From contig JARFXM010000004.1 of NCBI GenBank assembly GCA_029532625.1, forward strand, positions 1,054,001-1,118,000: a stretch of DNA of 64,000 nucleotides, read 5' to 3'. The stretch is from Lomentospora prolificans (taxonomy: Eukaryota > Ascomycota > Sordariomycetes > Microascales > Microascaceae). Made by a program: the position numbers and the translations under genes. Below the pieces are notes generated by a model. The model ran no database searches and was not told the origin of the DNA. It saw only the letters and a list, made by a program, of their open reading frames with translations. Positions 45,514 through 56,842 of this stretch are shown one piece after another (positions within the stretch are counted from its first letter, which is position 1; each line of letters begins with the position of its first letter).

Positions 45514-48275
45514 CTATGTCGGCTTCTGTGGTAGCGAAGCCGGGTTGCCGTAGTGCGGCGGAAGATTGCTAAATGCCTGCCCGGCCATGGTCGGAACCTG
45601 GGGGCCCGCAGGTTTATTCGACGATTGTGTGGGATGACCCGGTGGTGCGTGCGGCGGCATCACTAAGTTTGCTGCTTGGATGTGGGGCGGAGGAAGCTGC
45701 ACATGCTGTGGATGATGGAAGGCCATCATGGAGTTGTTAGATCCCTGCCGGGCCATAGCATACCCACCATTGAAAGGCTGTGGCGGACCCAGCGGCGGGC
45801 CGGGAGCTGGGATTTGGAAAGGAGCACCAGTATATGCTAGGTGCGGAGATCCGATCTGCGGACTGCCATGGTGCGATCCACTTGGGACATAAGGCGGGAC
45901 ATGTCCTTGCATCGGCGACAGCCCAGTATTCGGGACAAAGGATTGGATCTTGGGATTGAACGCATGGCGGTTATAGCTTCCGGGGATGGGATGTTGACTT
46001 TTTGGGTCATTAGGGTTTGCATTGGCTGGCAGCTGTCCGTAGGGATAAGGTATACCGACAGGTGCGGACCCCATCGGCGCAGACCCTATCGAGGCAGGCG
46101 GCGGGGCGGCGCTTGGTACGCCAGCTCGTTGCGGGTATGGGCTGGTGGATGGGTTGAAAGAAGGTGACTGCCAGTTCTGAGGGGGAGGCGACGGTCCCGA
46201 AGGAGCCGAAGGACCGTATACGCCCATGGTCATCGAATTGTTTCCGACCGGCGGGTAGCGATGGGAACTTGGCTGGGGAGGATACTGAAGTCAGGTAATT
46301 AGCGACAAGAGGGACGCATATGAAACTAGGGGGAATTCGAACCTGTGGCGTATTGGTATAAGTCGGGGGAAATCCAGAGTTTGGCATCAGCTGTGTGTAA
46401 CTCTGGCCTGGTGGGACATAGACTGTCCCGGCCTGGTTCGGGAACGGCTGCTGAACTTGTCCATTGAACGGAGGCGTCGCAACATGAATGTACTGAGGCT
46501 GAGGGCCCCAGGGTGATTGATGAGGGGAGGGATAATATACTGCGTACTGCGCGCGAGATTCAAAGCTCCCCGAATCACGCCTTCGTCTCTCGTTTCTCCC
46601 CCTCCTACCCAGGTTGGACTTATCTTTGCCGGATACAGAGCTCGCTCGTGATACGCCATTATCGAGTTCTAATACAGACTCAAGTTAGCCTCCAATAAAA
46701 CGGCACCTATAACAGCGCTTAGGAGCGCCTGCATGCCTATTACCTTGAGATGATTCGCCATTCTTTTCAGAGTTGCCAAATATGCGTTCCCTTGCGCGGT
46801 TATACGCCTCCTCTCGCTCTTCCCTTGTCATCCTATAGGCAAGTCATTAGATTCGGCTAACAAGTCAATGCCAAACGTGGCAGGGTAACCAACCTTTCCT
46901 TTGGCTGGGAAGATTTGTCTTTAGCATCACTACCAACCTCCGACGTTGGCTTAGAAGGGCCAGCGCTGGGTATAGCCTTGTCTCCGCTATCCTCCCGGCG
47001 CATGATTTTACGCGGGATGACAACGGGAGGCGGCGTGTTGGCCGCCGAGCTAGACTCTGCGATTGTGGCTAGAGACTGCGGTACACGGCAGAACGGGGTT
47101 CTGAAAATCCTCACGGCTCCAATATTGGGTTCATATGAATGGGTCATATGATAGTAATCCGCTAGTTTATGGGTGAGCATGCGACAGAAAGAGTTGCATG
47201 GTGGAAGATCCATGTAGGGTTCCCTAGGAGAACTATTAGCACGAGATGTTTGGGTCCAAGGTAGGAGGTCTTAAAAACTTACTTCGAGTCACGAACAAAG
47301 TCTATGACATCCTTCTCAAGTCGTAAAAGAAAGATTCGGTCTTTGGGAGATTGCATGGCTTCAAGCAACTTCTCGTCGGGGGCCTTCCGGTATATCGCAT
47401 CGAGGGCGTCAGTGGGTATAGTAGGGCCAGCCGGGGGCTGCTGTCCTGTCGGTTCTGGAGATAAAGCCGCCGCTTGTACTTCCCCACCATGCTGGGATGA
47501 GCGTCTATCAACGTGTTCCTCTAACTGAATGCGACGGCTGGCGATATCCGAACCGATGCGAGAGGCGGCTAGGAGAGAACCCCTTACGGAGATTCCGTCA
47601 TCATCGTCGACAGCGGCCGCCTTAACACTAGCACTATCATCGGGCCTTAGAGACTCCTTCTCATCGAGAGCGAACGTCGTGCCAGACGTGATGCTCTTGC
47701 CATCGATGCTAGGAGGCTTTGTACCCAGGTCGGAAGTAGAATCTGCTTTCTGCGATACATCGGGGCTCGAGTCACCCTCCGACACCTTTAATTTATCAGG
47801 CAACGAACTACCGCTTCCGTTTACGACAAGGCTAGGCGCTCGAGGCTCAAGAGTGGTATTTTCAATCCCGGTTACGAGATTTCTCACGATATCCACCCTA
47901 CTGGCCCCATCACGGCGCGCGGGATTGGATGACGAGGGCCTTGTCGTTGGAGCTATGTAACTGGTAGCTCCGTTAGCGATGACTGGTGGCGCAGGCGTTG
48001 TGACTCGTCTCGGCTCGGAAGGAGATACGACTCGGCGCGACGAAACGAGAGGTGGTGGGTCTCTGGATGCACTCGCAGCGACCTACAAAGGACAAGGTTA
48101 GAATATGCGGGAGTCTATCGCAGACCGAGGAGCCCGGGGCGAGGGGTTAAGGCGGGAAGAGAAGGGAGGGGAGACGTTGGGGTTGCTTGTCGTCAGTACG
48201 TGAGGGTGGGAAAGCCCGGTATACCTTTGCGAAGGACGGCTTAGCTCCGCCAGATGAGCTCTGGATGGTAGCCAT
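45514..48275 (-). CDS. R3H-SUZ domain RNA-binding protein (six exons)
   Basis: Minus-strand exons 48275-48225, 48082-47283, 47223-46894, 46832-46744, 46668-46343 and 46284-45514 give 788 aa. A Ser/Pro-rich N-terminus leads to the R3H domain at about residues 268-340: LRLEKDVIDFVRDSK-EPYMDLPPCNSFCRMLTHKLADYYHMTH, then RIFRTPFCRVPQSLA. A SUZ motif follows, KIMRREDSG...KER-MTREEREEAYNRARERIFG, assembled across exons 3 and 4. The C-terminal half is Pro/Gly/Gln-rich and disordered. R3H-SUZ proteins bind single-stranded nucleic acid and act in mRNA fate; the closest yeast counterpart by architecture is Rbs1. The introns are 58-75 nt except the first (142). Donors GTTGGT and GTTCGA are weaker than average but keep frame and motif. 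Confidence 0.85.
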
Positions 48276-49950
48276 CTTTACTTGGGCCACGGAGCCTAGT
48301 AGGCTCGCGCAGCAGTACAACAGCTAGGAATAGGCAAGATGGGGATATATGGCAGGCCCAATCTAAGAACACCACCTCAGACCAGGCGATGTATCTGATA
48401 AGATAAGGTGCTAGTAAAGGACGTGGAGGAATCAGAATGTGATCCGATAGGCGACGACGCAACAGGATCAAACGGCCGGGCAGAAGCACAGATGTTCGCA
48501 AATGATCATGGTTGTGTGCGGATAGCCATCGTTGTCGTTGCTAAGTGTCGGCACACTCTTACGTCTTCTCACTTTCGTGGCCGATGCGTGTTGCAGACGG
48601 CGTTCTTCAGGCGAAAGGTAAGTGGGAGTTTAGTCGAAATAGGGCTGGCGAGGTGGGAAAGAAAGAGAATAGTGCCGGTCGGGAAAAAGCGATGAATTAT
48701 TCAAAGATCAGAAACAGGCATGATGAGACTTAACGTAGAGAGAATCGGGCAAGTCGGAAGGAAGGGTATTCGAACGATGCGATGAATTGAGGATGGGTGC
48801 TAACCATCGATGCTGAAGTGGGATAAAATTTGGGACGGGGTCAGGCATATGAGGATTAACAGGCGGCTCACTCGAGAGCGAGGGGGTTATCGAGGGGATA
48901 AGTCAGGAGGCAGCGGGAATGGGACCAGGACAGCCAAAAGGGGAAAAAAAAAATTCAGAGGAAAAAAAGGGAGGGAGAAAAATCCAAAAAGATCAATGGT
49001 ATGCAAACAGCCAGCAGTGAGAGAATGGCACAGGCCAGCCCGCATTCATACTGTGTAAATCCCATCGTTTATCAGAGGCATCGTCCCACCACAATGAATT
49101 GGATTGAAGCCTCAGCTTCAAAGGCAGCAGCAGTTCTATCGCTCTGATTCCTAGCAAGGTACCTTCGTAGACGCCAATTGATTGCTTGGCCAGATGGCGG
49201 AGATAAATTCTGCCCAAACACACCTGATCAAAGATTGCTGGCTCGGTCTGAGTACAGTACGTAGAGAGGACCTCGTGGAGTCGAAGAGCCTGCTGTATTG
49301 TATTGTATTGTATATTGTACCCTGCAGCAAAGAATCAGAATCTGGTCCACTCTGATCAATGATGCTCGGATCACTGAGGCCTATCGCCATTCCCCTAGTT
49401 TCTCGCTTGCTAAACAACAATGATGAATCAGCTCCCCTGTAAGACTTGATCATCAAAACATATGACGACAAGCTGGAGACACAATGGCCAGGTCGAGCTG
49501 GCTATAAACCAATGCCAGGCTGTGGGTGAACAACCCGTTATTAGGCGGGCTACGACGGATCCAACCCCTGGCGCTGGCTGGCGACGGATGCAGTCAGCGC
49601 CTACTATTACGCCTGGCTGGCTGGCCATCATACTTAGGCCCGCCAAAAAAGATGAAAGCCAACATTGAAGCCACTAGAAAACTAAGCCATCACCTCGAAC
49701 AGGTTTTCATTAGGTAAGCCACACTACCGCAACTGATCTCGGATCTCACTTCATATCACGTACGGTTCATCCTTGTTGCATTCAAGTTCTATCTAATTTG
49801 ATGTTAAAGAAGTGATTTCTTCAGGGCATCCCAGAATCGTTGAGTCTCTCTCTAAGATAGCACAAATAAAGGGTGGATATACGGCGGTCTTCTTCAGGCA
49901 CATCACGAAACTATACATCGACACGCTCCTCAGCGTGCATATCTTTACCC
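48276..49950. other. 1.7-kb divergent intergenic region
   Basis: It separates the R3H protein start from the zinc-knuckle gene. No gene is supported. A short GTATT pentamer repeat lies near 49295-49312, and TGGCTGGC occurs at 49575 and 49614. Confidence 0.45.
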
Positions 49951-51123
49951 ATGTTCGTCTACCGTGGGCGAGGCGGGCCTCGGAGGCCTACTCCTGGGAA
50001 CGTCCAATGCCAAAGGTGCCTCAAAAGAGATAAGTTTCCTTCCAATCGACACTAGGGTCCTTCTCTCAAGATTCCCTACTGACATTCTTTGCACGCCACT
50101 ACACATACGAATGCAAGACACCTGTTCAGGAACGACCATACGTTCCACGGCCATCAAGGACCCAGCAGCTTCGAAACCCCAAACTCATGCCCAAGCTCGC
50201 AAACGACTCTCTTGATGCTGCTGATAAAAGGTATCTTCCCTTTCCACCACCCATGGCTCGTATCAATCGCGTTTCTTGAGTTTTGTTAACACGATACACC
50301 ATTTAGAAAAGGTCTAGCCGATGCCGAGCTAGCAAAGAGGGAGGCCGAACGAGCGAAAAAGCAGGAGGAGGAAGCCCGCGATGACGACTTTGTCAGGCGC
50401 GCAGAGATGCGGAGGTCTCCATCCGCATCGCCATCCGAGGACTCGGTTTCGACCATTTCCACTTCTGCGTCACGCTCTCCACCACGAAAAATGCGGTACT
50501 CACGGTCCGTAAGCAGAGAAGAACGATCTGCAGGGCTCCGTTCCCTCAGCCCTCACAATTCTCCCGCTGGCGTCCATACGCGGGAGAGCCGGAGCCCTAG
50601 CCGGAGCCCTAGCCATGGTCGCAGTCTCAGCCGCAGTCCTATTCGGGGCCGGAATGTCAATCGCAGCGCGAGCCGAAGTCTGAGTCGGAGCATTAGCTAC
50701 GACCGTGATGCCAGCCGAAGCCCGAGCAGGAGTCGGAGCCGGAGCCGTGTGGGGGCCTTGAGTCGAAACCAAAGCGCCAGGCCCAGGCCAGACACACATG
50801 TACCTACGGAGTCTCGAGCGTCGGGTCATAAACTGGATTCTCGAAGCTTGTCACCACGGGATCGTGAACCACGAAACTACCGGGCAAGAGATCAGCATTC
50901 TCCATCAACAAATCAGCACCGAGTGAAAAGGCAAGAGCTTTTCCGCAACTCTAATGGTAGCCAGACCGGGCCACCATACGACGGTAGAGGGGGCAGCGAT
51001 TTGCGCTTGCATGCGGCCCGTAGCCCTCTCAATCATCAGGCCAATATCCGCAACAGGGAGAGGAGCTTGAGTCCGTTCAGCAAACGATTGGCGATGACTC
51101 GGGCAATAAACCAAGGGCAATAA
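49951..51123 (+). CDS. ZCCHC10-like zinc-knuckle protein with RS tail (three exons, AT-AC intron)
   Basis: Exons 49951-50029, 50095-50230 and 50307-51123 give 343 aa. The start MFVYRGRGGPRRPTPGNVQCQRCLKR joins across an apparent AT-AC intron to GHYTYECKTPVQERPYVPRPSRTQQLRNPKLMPKL, making a perfect C-x2-C-x4-H-x4-C knuckle (residues 20-33). The 76-nt second intron is GT-AG and joins DAADKR to KGLADAELAKREAERAKK. Then follows a long Arg/Ser tail with many SRSxSR and RSPSR units, like SR-type splicing proteins. The N-terminal block is shared by fungal relatives of ZCCHC10 (PF13917-type knuckle). A role in RNA processing is inferred from the knuckle and RS tail. No GT-AG alternative gives an intact knuckle. 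It is convergent with the unknown gene at 51351. Confidence 0.8.
50030..50094 (+). other. Putative AT-AC intron, 65 nt
   Basis: The 5' end is ATAAGT and the 3' end TTTGCAC, with branch-site consensus TACTGAC about 11 nt before the end. Exon phase is 1 and the split codon G|GC gives the knuckle glycine. The ATAAGT donor is the form seen in U2-type, not U12-type, AT-AC introns. The length matches other introns in this window. Confidence 0.7.
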
Positions 51124-51350
51124 ACTCCTTGGTTAGTCGGGAACGCTGAATGAATGCCTGCTTGTAAGCGATTTCTTTACATGTAAACTAGGACACGTTA
51201 TTATGGATAGAGAATATTTTAAAGCTAGACGAGGCTCTACTCGTATAGATGGAGACACGCGGACTCATCAGTATCCGGTTTAAGGGCCGCTTCATATACC
51301 TATACCGCCCCTCGGTTACCAAGAAAAAAAGCCCGTGATTTCTAGTCACC

Positions 51351-52475
51351 CTAGAACACCCTCCAGTCACAAGCTACCATCCAGTCTCCCATCCGACCCA
51401 TAGCTACCCTCCACTTCAGTCCTTCTACTTGTATGACGCTCCCTGCTTTCACTGTGGCTTGGGGTCCCAACCCTCTGAGCTCGCCCGGGCTCGCCAGCAT
51501 GACAGCTACATCATTCCCCTCTCGGCAGGACCCCCCCGTATCTCCATCTCGGCCGTCATCGTGAAGAGTTTTGCCCCGAACCAAATACATCCGGCCTCCC
51601 TCTTGCAGCTCGTTAATCTGGAACCTCAGGACCGCCTCCCCCTCCTGTCGCGATACTTTGATTTGTGACAACCATGTTTGCACCTCTACGGCTAGGCCGC
51701 CAGCCACGTATTTCGCCAGCCTCCGTTGCGGCGAGAAGACAGGCGGCAGTTCCTCTACCGGGACGTCCTCGCCACTATCCGGCAGACTAAACCGAGGGGG
51801 CGGTTGAAACACGGGTTGGCGAGAAGCCGCCGAGCGAGGTTCTTCCAGAAGATCCAAGGAACTACCAGAGCCAGATGAGGAGACTTGGCTGCTTCCCTCC
51901 AAAGCCGGGGCGCCCGTCGGTGACCGGTCTTCACGCTTTTCTTCGATTGGACTGCTTTCAATTTGCTCATACTTCTCGAGCTCACCAAACGCGTCGAGAA
52001 AGCGCCGTCTCTTCGTATCTCTATTAGTCGGTGGCGCTATACCGCTATCCTCGCCATCTTCGTCATCCCCGCTCACATCACCCACGCGCTGTAGCTGATG
52101 AGCCACGGGGCTCTCCCGGTATCCATGGGACGTTGGAGGAGAGCTCTCAATTTCATCCCTGGACCGCGTTCGACTTGTAGGTTGCACAAATAGCTGAGTC
52201 GGCCTGCGCGGTGGTGTTGAGTGTGAGCTCTCCGCCGATGGTACCCTGAATCTTGGGGTTGTGAAACGCGGAGAGGGTACGGCGGGGACACCGGCGCCTT
52301 GTGTTTGTCCTCCTTGACCTCGGGCCTTGAAAATGAACTTTTGAGAGGGCGTCTACGGCGAATGTTGGCAACGACTTAATCATACAGCAGCAGAGACAGA
52401 TCGGGGATTGCGGATAACTCTGGAAATGAGAGTTATCGTTTACGCGCTAGACAGACTTACAGAAGGATGTACCAT
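51351..52475 (-). CDS. Unknown protein, 338 residues (two exons)
   Basis: Minus-strand exons 52475-52461 (MVHPS) and 52352-51351 give 338 aa through a 108-nt intron (GTAAGT...CGTAG). The N-terminal half is Ser/Pro/Arg-rich and disordered (TPSQKFIFKARGQGG..., VPSPRFTTPRFRVPS), then acidic (DVSGDDEDGEDSG) with a possible basic cluster TKRRRFLDAFGELEKYE. The C-terminal about 110 residues look folded: LAKYVAGGLAVEVQTWLSQIKVSRQEGEAVLRFQINELQEGGRMYLVRGK and VKAGSVIQVEGLKWRVAMGRMGDWMVACDWRVF, alternating hydrophobic strands that could be an OB-fold-like barrel. I do not recognise the family. The five-codon first exon is the weakest part of the model. Confidence 0.6.
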
Positions 52476-53089
52476 GATAAAAATACATATATTGGCGTTT
52501 GTTGCTTGGATCAATGTGATACTTTGCGTTCAGAGAAGTTGCAGATGGCGGTGCAGCGAAATCGAAACCGGGGATTAGGTTTGACGGTTACTTGCATCAC
52601 CATGCACTTTTGGGTCGAGGTGGGCAAGTGGGGTCTCTACTACGAGCTAAAGTCATCTACGTCGTTCACACAACAGCCCAATAATACACAACAGCTTCGT
52701 CAAGTACAAAACACCTAGCTCTACGAAGGGTATATTCTCTAGTTTTGGTGGTGACTTGGGAGAATTCCGTATATTTGTTTCGGAAATAGAGCTACTAAAA
52801 TTTCGCGGAGAGTGCTGCGCACATGGAACATTCACATTCATGCACGGCCCAAGAAAAGATATGTTTTGACGCTCATATTGCAGCTGATTGTGTTGAGCTA
52901 ACTTGTCTGAGATAATTGACGAAGAAGACTTGGTCCTCCTCGTGCCCTACATATCTGCATAACCAACTTGAAAAGGAGTGGCACGTCGGACTAGTCGTAT
53001 CCAGAATAAAATAGTCCAACAAGAAAGTTGCACGCCAATAGAAGAATATGAACATGGAGCTGTAATATTAGCGGTCCGCAGCTGAGCAC
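52476..53089. other. Intergenic region, unknown gene/INO1
   Basis: The 614 bases contain the promoter of the unknown gene and the INO1 3' end. No coding signal. Confidence 0.5.
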
Positions 53090-54779
53090 CTAGAAGAGCT
53101 TGTGCTCGAGAGTCATCTCGGACTCGGGCTGGAGACCAACACAGGCACGGAAAATGTTGGTTAGGGCGGCACGCTGCTTGGCAAGGGCGTTAATAACGGG
53201 AGTACCGGGAGGGGTCATGGGGGCCTTCAGCATGTAGCTGAGAATGCTGAGGACGGGGTGGAAGCCCTTGAATTCGGCGGTGGTAGCGCCGTCAGACGAG
53301 GCAGCTTTCCATTGAATGCGGGTCATGATCTCGGTGATAATAACGAGGTCAATGATCAAGGGCGCAGCGAGGAGAGAGTCTTCGCAGACGTTGAAGATGG
53401 AGATGGTCTGGTGGCCACCCATGAAGATATCCGCGTAGTATTCATCAAGAGCACGCTTGTAGTCACCGACAGCAGGCATGTACTTGATGACAACAGTGTG
53501 GTCGGGGTGCTCATGGGGCTGGTAAAGGACGGTGTTAGCCTCAACCATGTCGTCCACAACGTTGGACTTCGAGATTTCCTTGGACCTGAACTGCTTCTGG
53601 GAGCTCAGGTTCTTGCCGTCGTTGTTGCCAAGATGGTTGTAACTGGCAATGGAAGTGAGCTTGATGCCGGCGTTGATGAGGAAGTCGACAAGGGCAGACT
53701 TCATCTTTGTCTGGCCAGACTTGAAGTCATCGCCGCCAATATACGACTTGTGCTTCTCGGCGAGCTCAATGCAGCCAGGAACGAAGGTGTTCTGAGGAGA
53801 TCCGTTGATGAAGGGAACGCCGTCGAGGATACAGGCCACGGCAAAAATGGTAGAGGGAGAAACCTCCTCATGTCCGCCCTCGATAGCCTTCAGGAGGTTA
53901 TCTGCAGTGTCATTAACGCCTTCAATGATGTCAGCATAGCGCTCAGTGTTAGCAGTCCACTGGACAATGACCTTGTCGAGATTGTTGGCAGTCTTGAAGT
54001 CCCTGTTCGAGTCGTGTTAATTCATGCGGCAACATGGGAGACAGTATAATAGACAATACGTACTGGATCTGCTTGCGGATGGTTTCGACGTGCGCATTGC
54101 ACGCCTTGCTTCCAGGGATCAAGTTATCAGCTCGGTCCTCCTGGTTGGCGGCAATGAAGTCAGGGTAGTAGATGCTAGGGAGAGGGGTCATGGTAGCCAT
54201 CTCCTTCCTGACCTGGTCCTTCAGGGTGGGCTCAAGGACCTGTGCTCGGTCCATGGCATCAGCGAGGTTCAAAGAGCTGATATCCCAGCCACCAACAACG
54301 ATATCGTTGGGGTGGACCATAGGCAGAACGTCATGGAAGGGGATGTTGACATCCTTGGCAGTCTCAGCATCGGTACCAAGCTTCATGGTCGATCCCATAA
54401 GGATGGAGCCGTAGTAGTTGGACTTCTTGGTTCCCTCGCGGGTCTGCCAGGTCAAGCCACGGCGGTTGGCAATGATGGCAGCAGTAACGGTAGAACCGTT
54501 GTTGCCGCCCCAACCGACGAGCATGACACCGAGCTTAGGGATCTTGCGCTCAACCTTGAAATCGTAGACGGTCTCCTTAGGAGTGGCAACGTACTGGCCA
54601 TTGGCGTCCTTCTTTACCTGGGTGGTGCGGTAGGTGTACTTGGAATGGATTTCCGAGTCGGTGTAAACGACGTCGGGGGAGTTGACAGTGAAGAGCTGCT
54701 TAGGGGCAGCGGGAGAAGAGGAAACGACGTGCTCGGATCCGTTCGCGGAGCTCGCGTCAATCTCAGCGTGAGGGGCCAT
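53090..54779 (-). CDS. INO1: Inositol-3-phosphate synthase (two exons)
   Basis: Minus-strand exons 54779-54064 and 54002-53090 give 542 aa, the usual length. It converts glucose 6-phosphate to inositol 3-phosphate with NAD+, the committed step of inositol and phosphatidylinositol synthesis. Motifs include LGVMLVGWGGNNGSTVTAAIIANR (NAD-binding), SILMGSTMKLG, VVGGWDIS, NGSPQNTFVPGCIELA, IGGDDFKSGQTKMKSALVDFLINAGIK and SYNHLGNNDGKNLS (catalytic core with conserved lysines). The 61-nt intron (GTACGT...AACAG) joins RKQIQ to DFKTANNLDKVIVQWTANTERY. The long ORF on the opposite strand (53258-54049) is a codon-bias shadow. Confidence 0.96.
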
Positions 54780-56576
54780 TGTTGATTTCGGGAATGGGAT
54801 CGTGAGTCGGTGATTTAGGCAAATAAAGAGACTTAGAAAGTTGATACGCTGTATGATTGAAGACCGGATTTATTTGGTCTCGACTGAGTTCGCTGAAGCG
54901 CCGGTGGCAGAGCAGCGGGCTCCCGCGAACGGATGATGCACGCTGGATCCAATTGTTAACATGGGTTCCGATTTTCACAAGCACAGGAGTCTGTGGAGTC
55001 TGCACTGCCTCGAGGAGGCTACGGCGGGTTTAGCACTTACGAGTTGAGAAGGTTGGAAAACGTCTTGACGACTGAGGCGATCGAGGCTACTAGTTCCTCG
55101 ACCGCTAATGTTGAGCAAGAATGGGTGGAGGAGGGGTTGAAAGGATTGGGTGACGGGGACGTCTGAATGGTATCGCAAAGAAGCGGAAAAATAATCAACT
55201 ATCTGGAAGGATAGTACGGGAAGGCAGATGATATCGAAGCGATTTGTTTGAGTTGTGGGTGGTAGGGAAGAGGGAGGCTTGAACGAGAAGAGAGGGAAGG
55301 GATTTGGCAGTTCAAATACTTATACTTGGGGGTCGTGTGGACCCTTCATATGAGGGGACTGGCGCCTATCGTGGGATATACACTAGACTAAGCAGAGCTA
55401 GACTACACTTTGACAAAGCGGAAAAGCCTACTCGTAGAGTGGTATCAGGACGACAACATCACACAATGCACAGGATGAGGGGAGAGTCTTAACTGCATGA
55501 GCACGCCACGGCGGTAGAGAATCCAACGAGCTGTGTACACACGACATATCCCGGCTCTAGTTCAACCAAGCTCATGGCGGTGAAGGGGAAATGGAGTGTG
55601 TGGGAGGTGGAGCACAAGGGTTCTACGGACTGCTAGGGACAGGAAGCAGGAATAGGGGGCGTGTCTCCATTTCAACCCGCCCTCACCCGCAAAAGGGGAA
55701 ACGCGCTAAGAGATGAGGGTCGGAATTAAAAAAGAAATGTGAGCCTCGGAGTGTGCAGGATGGAGATGGAGAAAAAGGCAATGGGTCTCGAGGGCGGCGG
55801 ATAACTGGTGCTGTGCGAACGATTTCGAACCGGTGACAAGCGAAAAAGTGCCCCTCCTCAAATTTTGCCCCGCCAACTCGAGATAAGATAAAATATTTGG
55901 CTGGGTTAGCGAAGTTATGCCCTCTCTCTCGAACACACAATACACAGCCCAACCCGCAGACACACATTCTCCCCCGGCGGCTACAAGGCTTTTACGGATA
56001 AGGCATGTACGTAATTAAATGGCGGAGAAACACGGTAGAACGCCATATAATGTCCAATGGTCCCGCTCGATACCCAGCACCTTAGGCGAAAAAAAAATGG
56101 CTGCAGTCTTGTGGTCGAGGATTGGCGATGCACCTACAAATCCGACTTTGTGTACGTCGACGGGGGTTCGAGCAACCGTTCAGGTTGTAAATGAGGCCGT
56201 CGGGCTGCGAACTTCTGCTGATGGAGCGTCCATACAAGTACATGGAAAGGTAAATGCGGGAGCGCGAGATCGATGGGATGGGCCCCTCGCTCACGTAGGC
56301 CTGAGCTTCTCAAACCATATATGGTATGGTGGTATGGTAGCATGGTCATTCGTCCACCAGAAGAACTACTCGGCTAGCATTAGCAGCTTGCTCTAATACG
56401 CTGAAGTTGAAGAGGGTGTTCCAAGCCCGAGCCATCCGAAAAAAGCGGGTCGAAGCACGTTGCGCATGGGCGACTTCGGCGACGTTGAACCTCTTGAACT
56501 CGAATCGACCTCCTGGAGCGGGGTTCGGAGGGTCTATCGGCCCCAACCCAGAGAGATCGTAGGGAGAATTTGCCTT

Positions 56577-56593
56577 CCCCCCCCCCCCCCCCC
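56577..56593. repeat. Homopolymer C17
   Basis: An uninterrupted run of 17 C on the plus strand. Together with the G20 run 229 bases downstream it forms a simple inverted pair. Confidence 0.85.
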
Positions 56594-56822
56594 AAACATA
56601 AGGACTGTGTTTCTATGTGCGGCCTCACGGACTGATGATTGCCAGGCATTCACCAGCGCAGAGAGCACTGCAGGAGCCACGGTAGTCTTCAATCTACACA
56701 AGGGGATTGGGACTGTACCCGTAGGTTGTCGAGAGTTCGAGAGTTCCCGCGGGATTCGCATCTTTCCGAGCACTCGGCTGATTCCCCGACAAAGAGTTCC
56801 GTTCCCTCTAAATTTTTTGTGA

Positions 56823-56842
56823 GGGGGGGGGGGGGGGGGGGG
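56823..56842. repeat. Homopolymer G20
   Basis: An uninterrupted run of 20 G on the plus strand, able in principle to form G-quadruplex or to pair with the C17 run at 56577. Confidence 0.85.

Noticed and set aside
53258..54785. Two ORFs of 263 and 253 codons on the plus strand across INO1
   Set aside because: They are antisense shadows of the inositol-3-phosphate synthase exons, rich in Val/Gly/Asp as expected from reversed codon bias.
55820..55845. TTCGAAA-containing stretch resembling a tRNA B box on the minus strand
   Set aside because: The bases around it do not form a T-stem and no acceptor or anticodon arm is present.
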